Source: Bacteroidales bacterium (GTDB lineage Bacteria > Bacteroidota > Bacteroidia > Bacteroidales > P3). From it: a stretch of 40,387 nt of DNA. The stretch is from the NCBI GenBank assembly GCA_031272705.1, contig JAISTG010000083.1, positions 1 to 40,387 on the forward strand, given 5' to 3'. The notes beneath the pieces were generated by a model. It ran no database searches and was not told the origin of the DNA. It saw only the letters and a list, made by a program, of their open reading frames with translations. Positions 14,580 to 22,813 of this stretch are shown in pieces. The position numbers and the translations under genes are program-made. Every line of letters begins with the position of its first letter. Within the stretch, counting starts at the first letter, position 1.

Positions 14580-16820
14580 ATGTCAGTAGATAAACAGGTT
14601 ACCGTTGAGACGGCTAAAGAACTCGGCTTGCTGCCTGAGGAATTTGAAAAAATAAAAGGATATTTGGGACGCGTGCCTAATTTTACCGAATTGAGCATTT
14701 ATTCCGTTATGTGGAGCGAACACGCTTCTTATAAGAACTCTATCAAGTGGTTAAAGACACTTCCAAGAGACGGAGAGCAGTTGTTGGTGGGTGCAGGTGA
14801 GGAAAACGCAGGAATGGTTGATGTTGGTAATGGGCTGGCTTGCGTTTTTAAGATAGAGAGTCATAATCACCCCTGTGCCGTAGAGCCATATCAGGGTGCT
14901 GCAACGGGTGTTGGAGGTATTAACAGAGACATCTTCACTATGGGAGCAAGACCTGTGGCTCAGTTGAATTCATTACGTTTTGGCGACATAGAGAATCCGC
15001 ATACACAATGGCTGATGAAGGGTGTTGTAAAGGGAATTTCTCATTATGGAAATTCATTTGGTATTCCTGTTGTAGGCGGAGAGGTGTTCTTTGATGAGTG
15101 TTTTGAAAACAATCCTTTGGTTAATGCAATGTCTGTTGGCATTATGCAAAAGGAAGACTTAATTTCGGCAACGGCAAAGGGGGCAGGCAATCCTGTTTAT
15201 ATCGTTGGCTCTTCCACAGGTAAAGACGGGATACACGGAGCGACCTTTGCCTCAGCCGATGTTACCGAAAACTCTGCCGAAGATATTCCTTCCATTCAGG
15301 TAGGAGACCCTTTTCAAGAGAAATTACTGCTTGAGGCTTCATTGGAACTTGGTAAGAGTGGAGCAATAATCGGTATGCAGGATATGGGAGCGGCAGGCAT
15401 CATCTGCTCTACAAGTGAGATGAGCGAGAAAGGCGGAAGCGGTATGCGGATAGACCTTTCCAAAGTGCCGTTACGTCAGCAGAATGTAGAGGCTTGGGAA
15501 ATACTTTTGTCGGAAAGTCAGGAGCGTATGCTGATTGTTGTTGAAAAGGGTAAGAAAGATATTGTTGAGAAAATTTTTGCTAAATGGGACTTGAACTGTG
15601 CAAAGATTGGTGAAGTTATTGATGAAGACCGTCTTTATTTCTACTGGAAAGACAAACTTGTTGCCGATGTTCCTGCTTCTACACTGGTACTTGGTGGCGG
15701 TGCTCCCGTGTATGAACGCAATTATACCGAACCCGAATATATTAAAAAGGTATCGCAGTTTGACCAAACAGCAATTCAAGACTGTAACATAGAGGAAGCA
15801 AAAGATATATCAAAGTTCCTGACCCGTCATCCGAACATAGCGTCAAAGCAATGGGTGTTTGAGCAATACGATACAATGGTTGGCACTAAGAATATGACCA
15901 CTAATGTTCCTGCGGATGCCGGTGCAGTTAATCTTAAAGGCACTGAAAATGCTATTGCTATGACCTGCGACTGCAATTCAAGGTACGTATATTCCAATCC
16001 CGAACTTGGAACAAAGATGGCTGTGGCTGAAGCTGCTCGAAATATAGTCTGTACCGGTGGAGAGCCTCTGGCGGTTACCAATTGCCTGAACTTCGGTAAT
16101 CCTTATCATGAGCCTACATACTGGCAGTTTGTCAAGGCAGTTCAGGGCATGGGTGCGGCATGCAGAAAATTTAATACGCCCGTTACCGGAGGCAATGTGA
16201 GTTTTTACAATCAGGCATCCATCAACGGTAAAGTTGAAGCCGTGAAACCTTCTCCCGTTATTGGGATGATTGGAATGGTAGCAAAGAAAAATCTTACTTC
16301 ACTTGCCTTTTCCGCTCATGCAGGACGGACGATATATCTTCTTGGAAAGCAGGTTAATGATATAAATTGCTCACAATATCTTTATTCATACCGCAAGATT
16401 GAACTCTCACCTGCTCCTTATTTTAACATGGATGAGGAATATCAAATGCAGCAATGCCTGAGGGGATTGATAAAAGAGGGCTATATTGCTTCGGCACACG
16501 ATGTTTCCGATGGCGGTTTGTTCGTTACTTTGCTGGAATCGGCAATGCCCACCGGCGTTGGCTTTGATATAATAAAGAGCGATGAGGCATTACGTTTGGA
16601 CGCTTTCCTTTTTGGCGAAGGGCAGGGCAGAGTTGTAATCACCGTAAATGAGGATATGGAAGCGGCATTTGAGGAAAAAATGCAGCAAAGTGAGGTTTCC
16701 TCTGTTGTTTTGGGCAGAACGACTTCGGGAAATATCGTTATAAATAACGAAAGTTTTGGATTTATAAGTGATTACAAGTCGTTATACGATAATTCCATCG
16801 CCGATTTCATGGGCGAATAG
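14580..16820 (+). CDS. purL: Phosphoribosylformylglycinamidine synthase subunit PurL
   Basis: PurL (746 aa) is the small, glutaminase-less form. It uses ATP and ammonia, channelled from PurQ with PurS, to make FGAM from FGAR in purine synthesis. Seen: the active-site segment MWSEHASYKNS with H48 (alanine where many PurLs have cysteine), KIESHNHPCAVEPYQGAATG (92-111), GGINRDIFTMGA, and the paired AIRS-like ATP-binding halves that make up the protein. Its length separates it from the roughly 1,300-residue PurL of proteobacteria. purS and purQ are not in the window. The CPBP gene follows after 15 bases and may share its transcript. Confidence 0.95.
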   Translation: MSVDKQVTVETAKELGLLPEEFEKIKGYLGRVPNFTELSIYSVMWSEHASYKNSIKWLKTLPRDGEQLLVGAGEENAGMVDVGNGLACVFKIESHNHPCAVEPYQGAATGVGGINRDIFTMGARPVAQLNSLRFGDIENPHTQWLMKGVVKGISHYGNSFGIPVVGGEVFFDECFENNPLVNAMSVGIMQKEDLISATAKGAGNPVYIVGSSTGKDGIHGATFASADVTENSAEDIPSIQVGDPFQEKLLLEASLELGKSGAIIGMQDMGAAGIICSTSEMSEKGGSGMRIDLSKVPLRQQNVEAWEILLSESQERMLIVVEKGKKDIVEKIFAKWDLNCAKIGEVIDEDRLYFYWKDKLVADVPASTLVLGGGAPVYERNYTEPEYIKKVSQFDQTAIQDCNIEEAKDISKFLTRHPNIASKQWVFEQYDTMVGTKNMTTNVPADAGAVNLKGTENAIAMTCDCNSRYVYSNPELGTKMAVAEAARNIVCTGGEPLAVTNCLNFGNPYHEPTYWQFVKAVQGMGAACRKFNTPVTGGNVSFYNQASINGKVEAVKPSPVIGMIGMVAKKNLTSLAFSAHAGRTIYLLGKQVNDINCSQYLYSYRKIELSPAPYFNMDEEYQMQQCLRGLIKEGYIASAHDVSDGGLFVTLLESAMPTGVGFDIIKSDEALRLDAFLFGEGQGRVVITVNEDMEAAFEEKMQQSEVSSVVLGRTTSGNIVINNESFGFISDYKSLYDNSIADFMGE

Positions 16821-16835
16821 AAAAACATATCTTCA

Positions 16836-17759
16836 ATGTTTGAGTGCATAAAAAACAAAAAACAAATTAGATGGCTGTTGTACGGCGGACTTGTAAGTCT
16901 TGTAGTCGGTATTGTGATGACAAGTGTTAATGATGTGCCAAGTGATATAAACGATAATGCCGTTTTGAAACAGGTAACTATGCTTCCGGGCTGGTTATTT
17001 TTCGTTATGGTGGTAGTTTTTGCACCTTTGATGGAAGAATTTGCTTTTCGGTCGTGGGTGATTGGGAAAAAATGGGCAAATTATCTTTCTTTGGTACTTA
17101 CAAGTGGCTTCATGGTAAGTGTTTTTCCTTCGTTTTGGGTACTTATTGTACCAGTCCTGCTTGCCATAAACCTGTTTGCTTTCAATAAAAAGCCTGTTAT
17201 ACAGATGTATATTTATGTAGTACTTACATCTTTGCTTTTTTCCATAGCACATAAAAATAATTTGGATTTTCATCATTACATTTTAGCATTTCCAATCTAC
17301 TTTGGACTTGCGTTATGTCTTTGCTGGCTCGGTTTAAGGGTTCGTTTTGGCTGGTGTATTGTTGCTCACGCTCTTTACAATTTTACTCTTATCACTCTGG
17401 GGGGCTTCACTATTGCAACTCAAGAACCTGTTCATCTTGAAGGAAAAACATTTAAGGGTGAATTAAAGCAGGTTTCCGGATTAAAAAATGATAATAATAA
17501 AATATCGGATTCCCTATCAACACGAGTTATAGACACAAGAGTACCGATAACTCAAATATCCAAAATGTTACTTGGGGACGAGAAAGAATACAAAATAGAA
17601 CTCTATCCCATCAGTTACAAGTTTTATGATATTGATATAAAATCCAAAGATACCAATGCAATAGACCGCAAAAATATAATACGACTTTTGGTTGATAAAA
17701 AACTGATTCGCATTGATACATTGAAAAAAGAAAAAATTATAAACATATTTGAACAATGA
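16836..17759 (+). CDS. CPBP-family intramembrane metalloprotease with C-terminal extension
   Basis: CPBP (Rce1/Abi-like) proteins are multi-helix membrane endoproteases. The metal motifs are visible: E67-E68-x-x-x-R72 in LMEEFAFRSW, H139 in FSIAHK and H178-x-x-x-N182 in VAHALYNF. About seven helices fill residues 12-195. The protein then continues for some 115 polar residues that are not part of the CPBP domain. The substrate is unknown; related proteins act in prenyl-protein maturation, bacteriocin immunity or signalling. The start is 15 bases after purL, and the next gene overlaps its stop by four bases (ATGA), so translation is probably coupled. Confidence 0.8.
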   Translation: MFECIKNKKQIRWLLYGGLVSLVVGIVMTSVNDVPSDINDNAVLKQVTMLPGWLFFVMVVVFAPLMEEFAFRSWVIGKKWANYLSLVLTSGFMVSVFPSFWVLIVPVLLAINLFAFNKKPVIQMYIYVVLTSLLFSIAHKNNLDFHHYILAFPIYFGLALCLCWLGLRVRFGWCIVAHALYNFTLITLGGFTIATQEPVHLEGKTFKGELKQVSGLKNDNNKISDSLSTRVIDTRVPITQISKMLLGDEKEYKIELYPISYKFYDIDIKSKDTNAIDRKNIIRLLVDKKLIRIDTLKKEKIINIFEQ

Positions 17760-18340
17760 GGAAAATAACATTTATTATTGCCTTTTTTGCTTTGGTCTTT
17801 TCATGTTCGCAAAAGGAAACCATACAAAAGAACGATTGGTTTCACGATTGTTTGAAAGGGGAAGTTAAAACCATAGAAGAGAGTTATTTTGGAGCGTCAG
17901 GCACAGCGGAAAAGACTGAAAAAGGTGCTTTATCCACGAAAGTAATAATTTCTTATGACAAAAACGGTTATCGTATTGAAAACAGGGATAAAATAAAAGT
18001 ACATTTCAATGCCGCAGGTCTAAAAGACACAATAATTAATATTGATGGCAATGGCGTAATGGAATCAAAATTTATAAATGGTTTCAATGAAAATAACGAA
18101 CTTATAATGACACAGATGTTTGATAAAAACGGCAATCCGGTTTATACTTGGAAATATGAATATGATACAAACAATTGCTTAATTATGGAAACATTATACA
18201 ATGCCGTTGGTACGCAAATGAGCAGTAATCGTTTTGTTTATGAAAATGATTCGAAGGGAAACTGGATTAAAAAGGTGATTATATCGGAAGACAGCAATGA
18301 ACCGTTACAGGTAATTGAACGAAGTATAACTTATTATTAA
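17756..18340 (+). CDS. Secreted YD-repeat-like lipoprotein
   Basis: The product (194 aa) begins with a lipoprotein-like signal peptide, candidate lipidated cysteine C17 in VFSCSQ. It then repeats short beta-hairpin motifs such as YDKNGY, FDKNGNPVYTWKYEYD and ENDSKGNW, reminiscent of YD/RHS-type or antitoxin-like repeats. I do not recognise a function. It is clearly related to the gene at 20675-21481. Both start with an LKGEVK/LKGKVK block after the signal, contain TYD-like turns, and end in R-x-I-T-Y-Y. It overlaps the CPBP gene by 4 bases, suggesting a functional pair. Confidence 0.7.
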   Translation: MRKITFIIAFFALVFSCSQKETIQKNDWFHDCLKGEVKTIEESYFGASGTAEKTEKGALSTKVIISYDKNGYRIENRDKIKVHFNAAGLKDTIINIDGNGVMESKFINGFNENNELIMTQMFDKNGNPVYTWKYEYDTNNCLIMETLYNAVGTQMSSNRFVYENDSKGNWIKKVIISEDSNEPLQVIERSITYY

Positions 18341-18388
18341 ATAATCTGCGATTGATGTAAGATATTATATGATTACAATTTTTTTTCA

Positions 18389-18396
18389 TATCTTTG
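18389..18396 (+). promoter_or_regulatory. -7 box for thioredoxin-like gene
   Basis: TATCTTTG followed by C, 30 bases before the ATG. No -33 TTTG at normal spacing. Confidence 0.5.
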
Positions 18397-18426
18397 CAAT
18401 CGCAAATAACATAAAAAACAGGAAAA

Positions 18427-19008
18427 ATGAAAAGCAAACACTTTATTATAGTAGCATTAGCGGGTTTGGCTATTGTATTTTGCAGTATAGCAAAACCGAA
18501 ATCAACTATTCCTCCAACAGTTCAATGGACAGATATAGAGAATGCACAGGAACAGATAAAACAAAAGGCAAATAAAAATAAACTTATTTTTATTGATTGC
18601 TATACCGATTGGTGTGGCTGGTGCAAAGTTATGGATAACAAAACGTTTAGTGATACTCTGATTGCCAAATTGATGAATTATTACTTTATTTCGGTTAAAT
18701 TCAATGCTGAACAAAAGTCAGATGTTATATTTAATGGTACTACATATAAGTATCAGTTAAGAGGCAATCGCGGAATCAATCTTTTGTCACCCGTTTTACA
18801 ACAAAATAAACTATCTTATCCTTCATTTGTAATCCTCAATGCAGATCTTTCACACAAGGATATGATACAGGGATACATTGAAAAGGGAGAATTTGAAATG
18901 ATTGTTGTATATCTGGGTGAGGGATATGATACAAAAATATCTTACGAAAAGTTTAAGGAGCAGTACAATACCGACATCAGACCACAAATTTTGAAAAAGA
19001 TAGAGTAA
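18427..19008 (+). CDS. Exported thioredoxin-fold protein
   Basis: The product (193 aa) has an N-terminal hydrophobic signal or anchor (about 5-20) and a thioredoxin-like domain. Its redox motif is C63-G-W-C66 within DWCGWCKVMD, the form common in Bacteroidota periplasmic thiol reductases related to the DsbD C-terminal domain. The cis-proline region is LSYPSFVIL near residue 137. It probably reduces or isomerises disulfides outside the cytoplasm. tilS follows after 19 bases, so the two may be co-transcribed although their roles are unrelated. Confidence 0.82.
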   Translation: MKSKHFIIVALAGLAIVFCSIAKPKSTIPPTVQWTDIENAQEQIKQKANKNKLIFIDCYTDWCGWCKVMDNKTFSDTLIAKLMNYYFISVKFNAEQKSDVIFNGTTYKYQLRGNRGINLLSPVLQQNKLSYPSFVILNADLSHKDMIQGYIEKGEFEMIVVYLGEGYDTKISYEKFKEQYNTDIRPQILKKIE

Positions 19009-19027
19009 AATCTTTCTACTTATTGAT

Positions 19028-20359
19028 ATGCAGAACGAATTTATAAAGTATATCAGAGAAAATAATCTTTTTACTAAAAAGGATAAACTTCTTGTGGCGG
19101 TCAGTGGCGGTTTGGATTCAATAGTTCTTTGTGAATTGTTGCTCCAAAACGGTTTTGAATTTGCCATAGCACATTGTAATTTTCATTTAAGAGGCGAAGA
19201 ATCTAATAGAGATGAGGCTTTTGTGAAAAATTATGTTGAAAAGAATAATATAAAAGAGTTTTTTGTCGCTTCTTTTGATACGGAAACGTATATGAAAGAA
19301 CGAAAAGTTTCGGTTGAAATGGCTGCACGTGAATTGCGTTACAAGTGGTTTGACCGTATAATGAGTGAAAAAAAACTTGATTATTTGGTTACCGGACATC
19401 ATGCTGATGATTCGGCAGAAACAATATTCATTAACATACTGCGAGGTACGGGAATAGCAGGCTTACACGGCATTTTACCCAAAACCAACAACATTGTCCG
19501 TCCCCTGCTTTTTGCTACCAAAGCACACCTTGCCGAATATGCAGATAAAAACCATATTGAACATATTGAGGACTCGTCCAATCAAAATATAGAGATTATT
19601 AGAAACAGGATACGTCAAGAGATATTTCCAATTTTTAGAGAAATAGCACCGAATTTTGATATTACGGTTCGTCGTGAGATAGAACGTTTTCGTCAAACGG
19701 AACAGGTCTTCAGGTCGGTAATTGACCGTGTTCGGACAGAGATTCTTATCTCTGAATCGGACTGCATAAAAATGCCGATAGAAAAACTTAAAACTCTCAC
19801 GCCCTTAAAGATATTTTTGTTTGAACTTTTTTCCGAGTATGGCTTTAACGAATCTACCATTAACGCAATAGAGGAAAGTCTTTTTGAAGATTTGTCGGGC
19901 AAGCAGTTTTTTTCCGATGAATATCGTGCCATAAGAGACAGGCAATACATCATCATAAGTCGCCGAAATTATTTGCAGACCAATGAGTGCTATCTAATAA
20001 ATCCGGATGACTTTTCGCTTGATGAGCCGCTGCCTTTGAAGTTGGAAGTGATGAGAGATATGCAATTCATATCCATACCCCAAGACAGAAATATCGCAAT
20101 GCTTGATTTTGATAAACTTACTTTTCCTCTTATGCTTCGTAAATGGAAAAAGGGCGACAGTTTTATTCCGCTCGGCTTAAACAAACAAAAGAAACTCAGC
20201 GACTTTTTTACCAATTTGAAGTATTCCCTTTTAGATAAGGAGAATCAGTGGTTGCTTTGTTCGGGTGAAGAAATTGTTTGGATTGTCGGCAAACGACTTG
20301 ACGACCGATTCAAAGTAACAGAAAACACTGTAACAATTTACAGGATGGAGTTACTTTAA
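19028..20359 (+). CDS. tilS: tRNA(Ile)-lysidine synthase
   Basis: TilS converts the wobble cytidine of the CAU-anticodon isoleucine tRNA to lysidine using ATP and lysine. The PP-loop SGGLDS is at residues 26-31. The GHHADDSAET segment and the RNRIRQEIFP region (about 190-200) fit the family. The C-terminal domain holds the LRKWKKGDSFIPLG segment that contacts the tRNA acceptor stem. Length, 443 aa, is normal. It converges with the YD-like gene at 20675 across a 315-base repeat-bearing gap. Confidence 0.95.
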   Translation: MQNEFIKYIRENNLFTKKDKLLVAVSGGLDSIVLCELLLQNGFEFAIAHCNFHLRGEESNRDEAFVKNYVEKNNIKEFFVASFDTETYMKERKVSVEMAARELRYKWFDRIMSEKKLDYLVTGHHADDSAETIFINILRGTGIAGLHGILPKTNNIVRPLLFATKAHLAEYADKNHIEHIEDSSNQNIEIIRNRIRQEIFPIFREIAPNFDITVRREIERFRQTEQVFRSVIDRVRTEILISESDCIKMPIEKLKTLTPLKIFLFELFSEYGFNESTINAIEESLFEDLSGKQFFSDEYRAIRDRQYIIISRRNYLQTNECYLINPDDFSLDEPLPLKLEVMRDMQFISIPQDRNIAMLDFDKLTFPLMLRKWKKGDSFIPLGLNKQKKLSDFFTNLKYSLLDKENQWLLCSGEEIVWIVGKRLDDRFKVTENTVTIYRMELL

Positions 20360-20674
20360 CAATCAGATATTTACAACTCATTTACAAAAACCTTTGGAAC
20401 CGAATTTGACGGTTTGGATAACAGTATCAAACGGTTAAAGACTGTTTTGAATGTTTTTTGGCTCGTCCGGAAAACTTTGGATAACGTTATCTAAGGTTTG
20501 GATAATGTTATCCAAGGTTTAGATAACGTTATCCAAATGTTTAGAAACGGGGTTTATCAATGGAAAAAGGCTAAAATATATATTTTCCGTTTTGCCAAAG
20601 GTAAGTTTTTTGTAAAAGTTGGTATGGATAGGGGAGTGAGCAGAAAGAAAATTATTGCCGAATAAATTTGAACA
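20360..20674. other. Convergent intergenic region with repeat array
   Basis: This 315-base gene-free stretch lies between two converging genes. It holds the locus E repeats (20411-20536). No RNA gene or promoter was recognised. The palindromic units could terminate both converging transcripts. Confidence 0.7.
20411..20536. repeat. 21-bp palindromic repeat array, locus E
   Basis: Units at 20474, 20495 and 20516 each contain a near-perfect palindrome of the form TTGGATAACGTTATCCAA. A fourth, more degenerate copy begins at 20411, exactly 63 bases (three periods) before the first, so the register is held across two decayed units. Each unit can form a hairpin by itself. Confidence 0.88.
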
Positions 20675-21481
20675 TCAATAATAGGTTATCTGTCTTTTGG
20701 CAACGAAAATAAGTACATCATCTCTGTATGAGCGGCAGATAGTCCAGTTCCCCGCTGCATCAAATTCATATTCAAAGGTATCTTTGATGCCGTAAAAGTT
20801 AATACTTATGACGCATAATCCGGCGGAATTAAACATATTTATCTGTTCTTCATTCGGTTTTCCGGTATGGTCTTCCCGCTCTCCGAAAGGTTTGTAGTCG
20901 GAACGTAAATACCACGTTAAATTATCTTTACTGTCAAATATATTTTTGGTGATAAGGCGATTAAAAGTATCATATACATATACCCAACGGGTAAATAAGA
21001 CCGTATCAAAATAACCTTTCTGTTCAACAAGATTGCCGTTGGTATCGTAAAAGTAATCAAAATATTCAAACAATTCGCCGTTTGCCCTGAAACATTTCCC
21101 TTTGGATATATGTCCCTTTTGATACTCATAAACAGAAAAAAGAAGCAACGAATCTTTGGCATCAAAGGTTTCCTCCCGCAAAAGAAGATTATTTTTATCG
21201 TATTCGGTGGTATAGCGTCGGACTTGGAAGTTATTGGTATCAAAGGCTATCATTTCCGTTTGATAACCGTCAATATTGTAAGTCGTGAAAGTGTTTTTCG
21301 TACCGTTGGTAAGGGAGCCGAGTTGTATCTCGTTGTCTGTTTGTGTGGCGGAAAAGGTTTTTTCGCGGACGCTTTTCACCTTGCCTTTGAGGGCTGCCTC
21401 CGCAAGTGAAGTTTTTGTGTTAGGCTGTGCAAAAGAGACAATTTGCAAAAGCAAAGTAATTACTAAAAATATCTTTTTCAT
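20675..21481 (-). CDS. Secreted YD-repeat-like protein
   Basis: The product (268 aa) has a signal peptide ending near SFAQ (residues 16-19). A series of roughly 20-residue beta-hairpin repeats follows, with turns such as TYNIDGY, EYDKNN, FYDTNGN, VYDTFNR and EFDAAGNW. It ends in R-Q-I-T-Y-Y, like the R-S-I-T-Y-Y of the lipoprotein at 17756. Function is unknown. It is the last gene of a three-gene minus-strand operon, starting 3 bases after the flippase-like gene stops. Confidence 0.7.
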   Translation of the reverse strand: MKKIFLVITLLLQIVSFAQPNTKTSLAEAALKGKVKSVREKTFSATQTDNEIQLGSLTNGTKNTFTTYNIDGYQTEMIAFDTNNFQVRRYTTEYDKNNLLLREETFDAKDSLLLFSVYEYQKGHISKGKCFRANGELFEYFDYFYDTNGNLVEQKGYFDTVLFTRWVYVYDTFNRLITKNIFDSKDNLTWYLRSDYKPFGEREDHTGKPNEEQINMFNSAGLCVISINFYGIKDTFEYEFDAAGNWTICRSYRDDVLIFVAKRQITYY

Positions 21482-21484
21482 ATT

Positions 21485-22813
21485 TTAGAGAGAATGTTTA
21501 TACTTTTTTGAAAAAACGCGTTTGGTCCAGAAAGGAAGAACAAGCAATCCGAGTGCAATGTATGGATAATACGTATAAATTCTCCACAAAAGCGATAAGG
21601 AAGAGGCTGTTCCAATTTGCATAAATTCCTTAAGAAATAAAGGGAAGGCAAACTCGGCTATACCGCTACTGCCCGGAGTAGGGGAGATACACAAAATAAT
21701 CCACATAACAAGTTGTCTCGCAAAAACAAGCATCTGTTCGCTTACAGGAGAAAAGGCTAACAATAGAAAATTAACGACAAGGAATCGTGCCGTCCAACTT
21801 CCCACCGTGCAGCCGTAAGCCTTCAGCCAGAAAATAATGCCTTTGCCCTTAAATTCTTTGGATGAGATTACAATATCGTCTCCTGTCTTTTGGAATTTGT
21901 GCTTCCAACGGCGAAAAATAGTCCATCCCCCCATAGAATAGAGGAATTTGCGAAAGCCCTGCGGATAAATAAATATGGCGACGAGGATAAATATCGTAAG
22001 AAGGCACATAAAACCGTAACCGATAGCAAAAACGGTTTTGACGCCGAACTCCCCGCCCATAAACGAGAAGTCAAAATCGGTAATGAAGGCAGCCGCAACT
22101 CCCACAAAAAGGATTGCTAACGGAGCAATAATGATATAAAAAAGTTCGTCTAACAAAGCGGTTATCATAACGATGGCTGTGGAACGCCCGACGGGGATTC
22201 CCTCTTTGGCAACGATGAAAAACGCTAACGCCGAACCCCCTACGATAGAAGGAGTTACGGCAGACCCAAACTCCCAGAGCATAATCACTTGAAAGGATTG
22301 CTTCCACGAAAGTTTGCGGTCGGTCAGCAATCGGATGCGATACATATACATTACGTCCCGAAGAACTCCAAAACACATAGCAATCACCAGACAAACAGTT
22401 GAGTACCAAGTCCAATTTCGGATAATGTTTTTCATTACGGAGGATTGATGCGTTATATTTATATTACCTTCTTTTTGTGGTGTGGCGGGGAAAAGTTCTT
22501 CGGCAGTTATTGCTCCGTCTTCATTGGTATCCACCCAGTAATACTGCCCTTGTCCCATCAAAACCTCCTGATAGACAGGTTGATTAAAATCACGTACTAT
22601 GAGATAAAAAGCAGCAACAATACCAATAAGCAAAGGCACCGCAATCCTGCGAAAAGAGAAAATCTTCAAGGGGTGCGTGTCTCCCAAAGTTTGGTTGTCC
22701 TCTCCCGAAGTTTGGTTGTCCTCTCCCAAAGTTTGGCTGTCCTCTCCCAAAGTTTGGTTGTCCTCTCCCAAAGTTTCATTATGGTTATTCATATATTTAT
22801 CGTCCTTAAACAT
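21485..22813 (-). CDS. YbhN/LPG-synthase-TM family membrane protein with EF-hand and heptapeptide repeat
   Basis: The product (442 aa) carries the flippase-like transmembrane domain of the lysylphosphatidylglycerol-synthase type (UPF0104), with about eight helices from residue 115 on. The typical segments are EFGSAVTPSIVGGSALAFF and SPTPGSSGIAEFAFP. Two additions precede it. Residues 12-45 are about five copies of a heptapeptide of the form N-Q-T-L-G-E-D, encoded by a 21-bp tandem repeat. Residues 95-106 (DTNEDGAITAEE) form a canonical EF-hand loop, with Asp, Asn, Asp, Gly, Thr and Glu at positions 1, 3, 5, 6, 9 and 12. That loop lies between the first two helices. The start codon touches the rlmI-like stop. 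A start at the internal Met8 is also possible. Substrate unknown. Confidence 0.8.
   Translation of the reverse strand: MFKDDKYMNNHNETLGEDNQTLGEDSQTLGEDNQTSGEDNQTLGDTHPLKIFSFRRIAVPLLIGIVAAFYLIVRDFNQPVYQEVLMGQGQYYWVDTNEDGAITAEELFPATPQKEGNINITHQSSVMKNIIRNWTWYSTVCLVIAMCFGVLRDVMYMYRIRLLTDRKLSWKQSFQVIMLWEFGSAVTPSIVGGSALAFFIVAKEGIPVGRSTAIVMITALLDELFYIIIAPLAILFVGVAAAFITDFDFSFMGGEFGVKTVFAIGYGFMCLLTIFILVAIFIYPQGFRKFLYSMGGWTIFRRWKHKFQKTGDDIVISSKEFKGKGIIFWLKAYGCTVGSWTARFLVVNFLLLAFSPVSEQMLVFARQLVMWIILCISPTPGSSGIAEFAFPLFLKEFMQIGTASSLSLLWRIYTYYPYIALGLLVLPFWTKRVFSKKYKHSL
22683..22787. repeat. 21-bp tandem repeat inside a coding region, locus F
   Basis: Four full units at 22683, 22704, 22725 and 22746 and a partial at 22767 differ by one or two bases. 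Each holds the palindrome CCAAAGTTTGG. On the minus strand each is exactly seven codons. The period equals that of the intergenic arrays. Confidence 0.93.
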
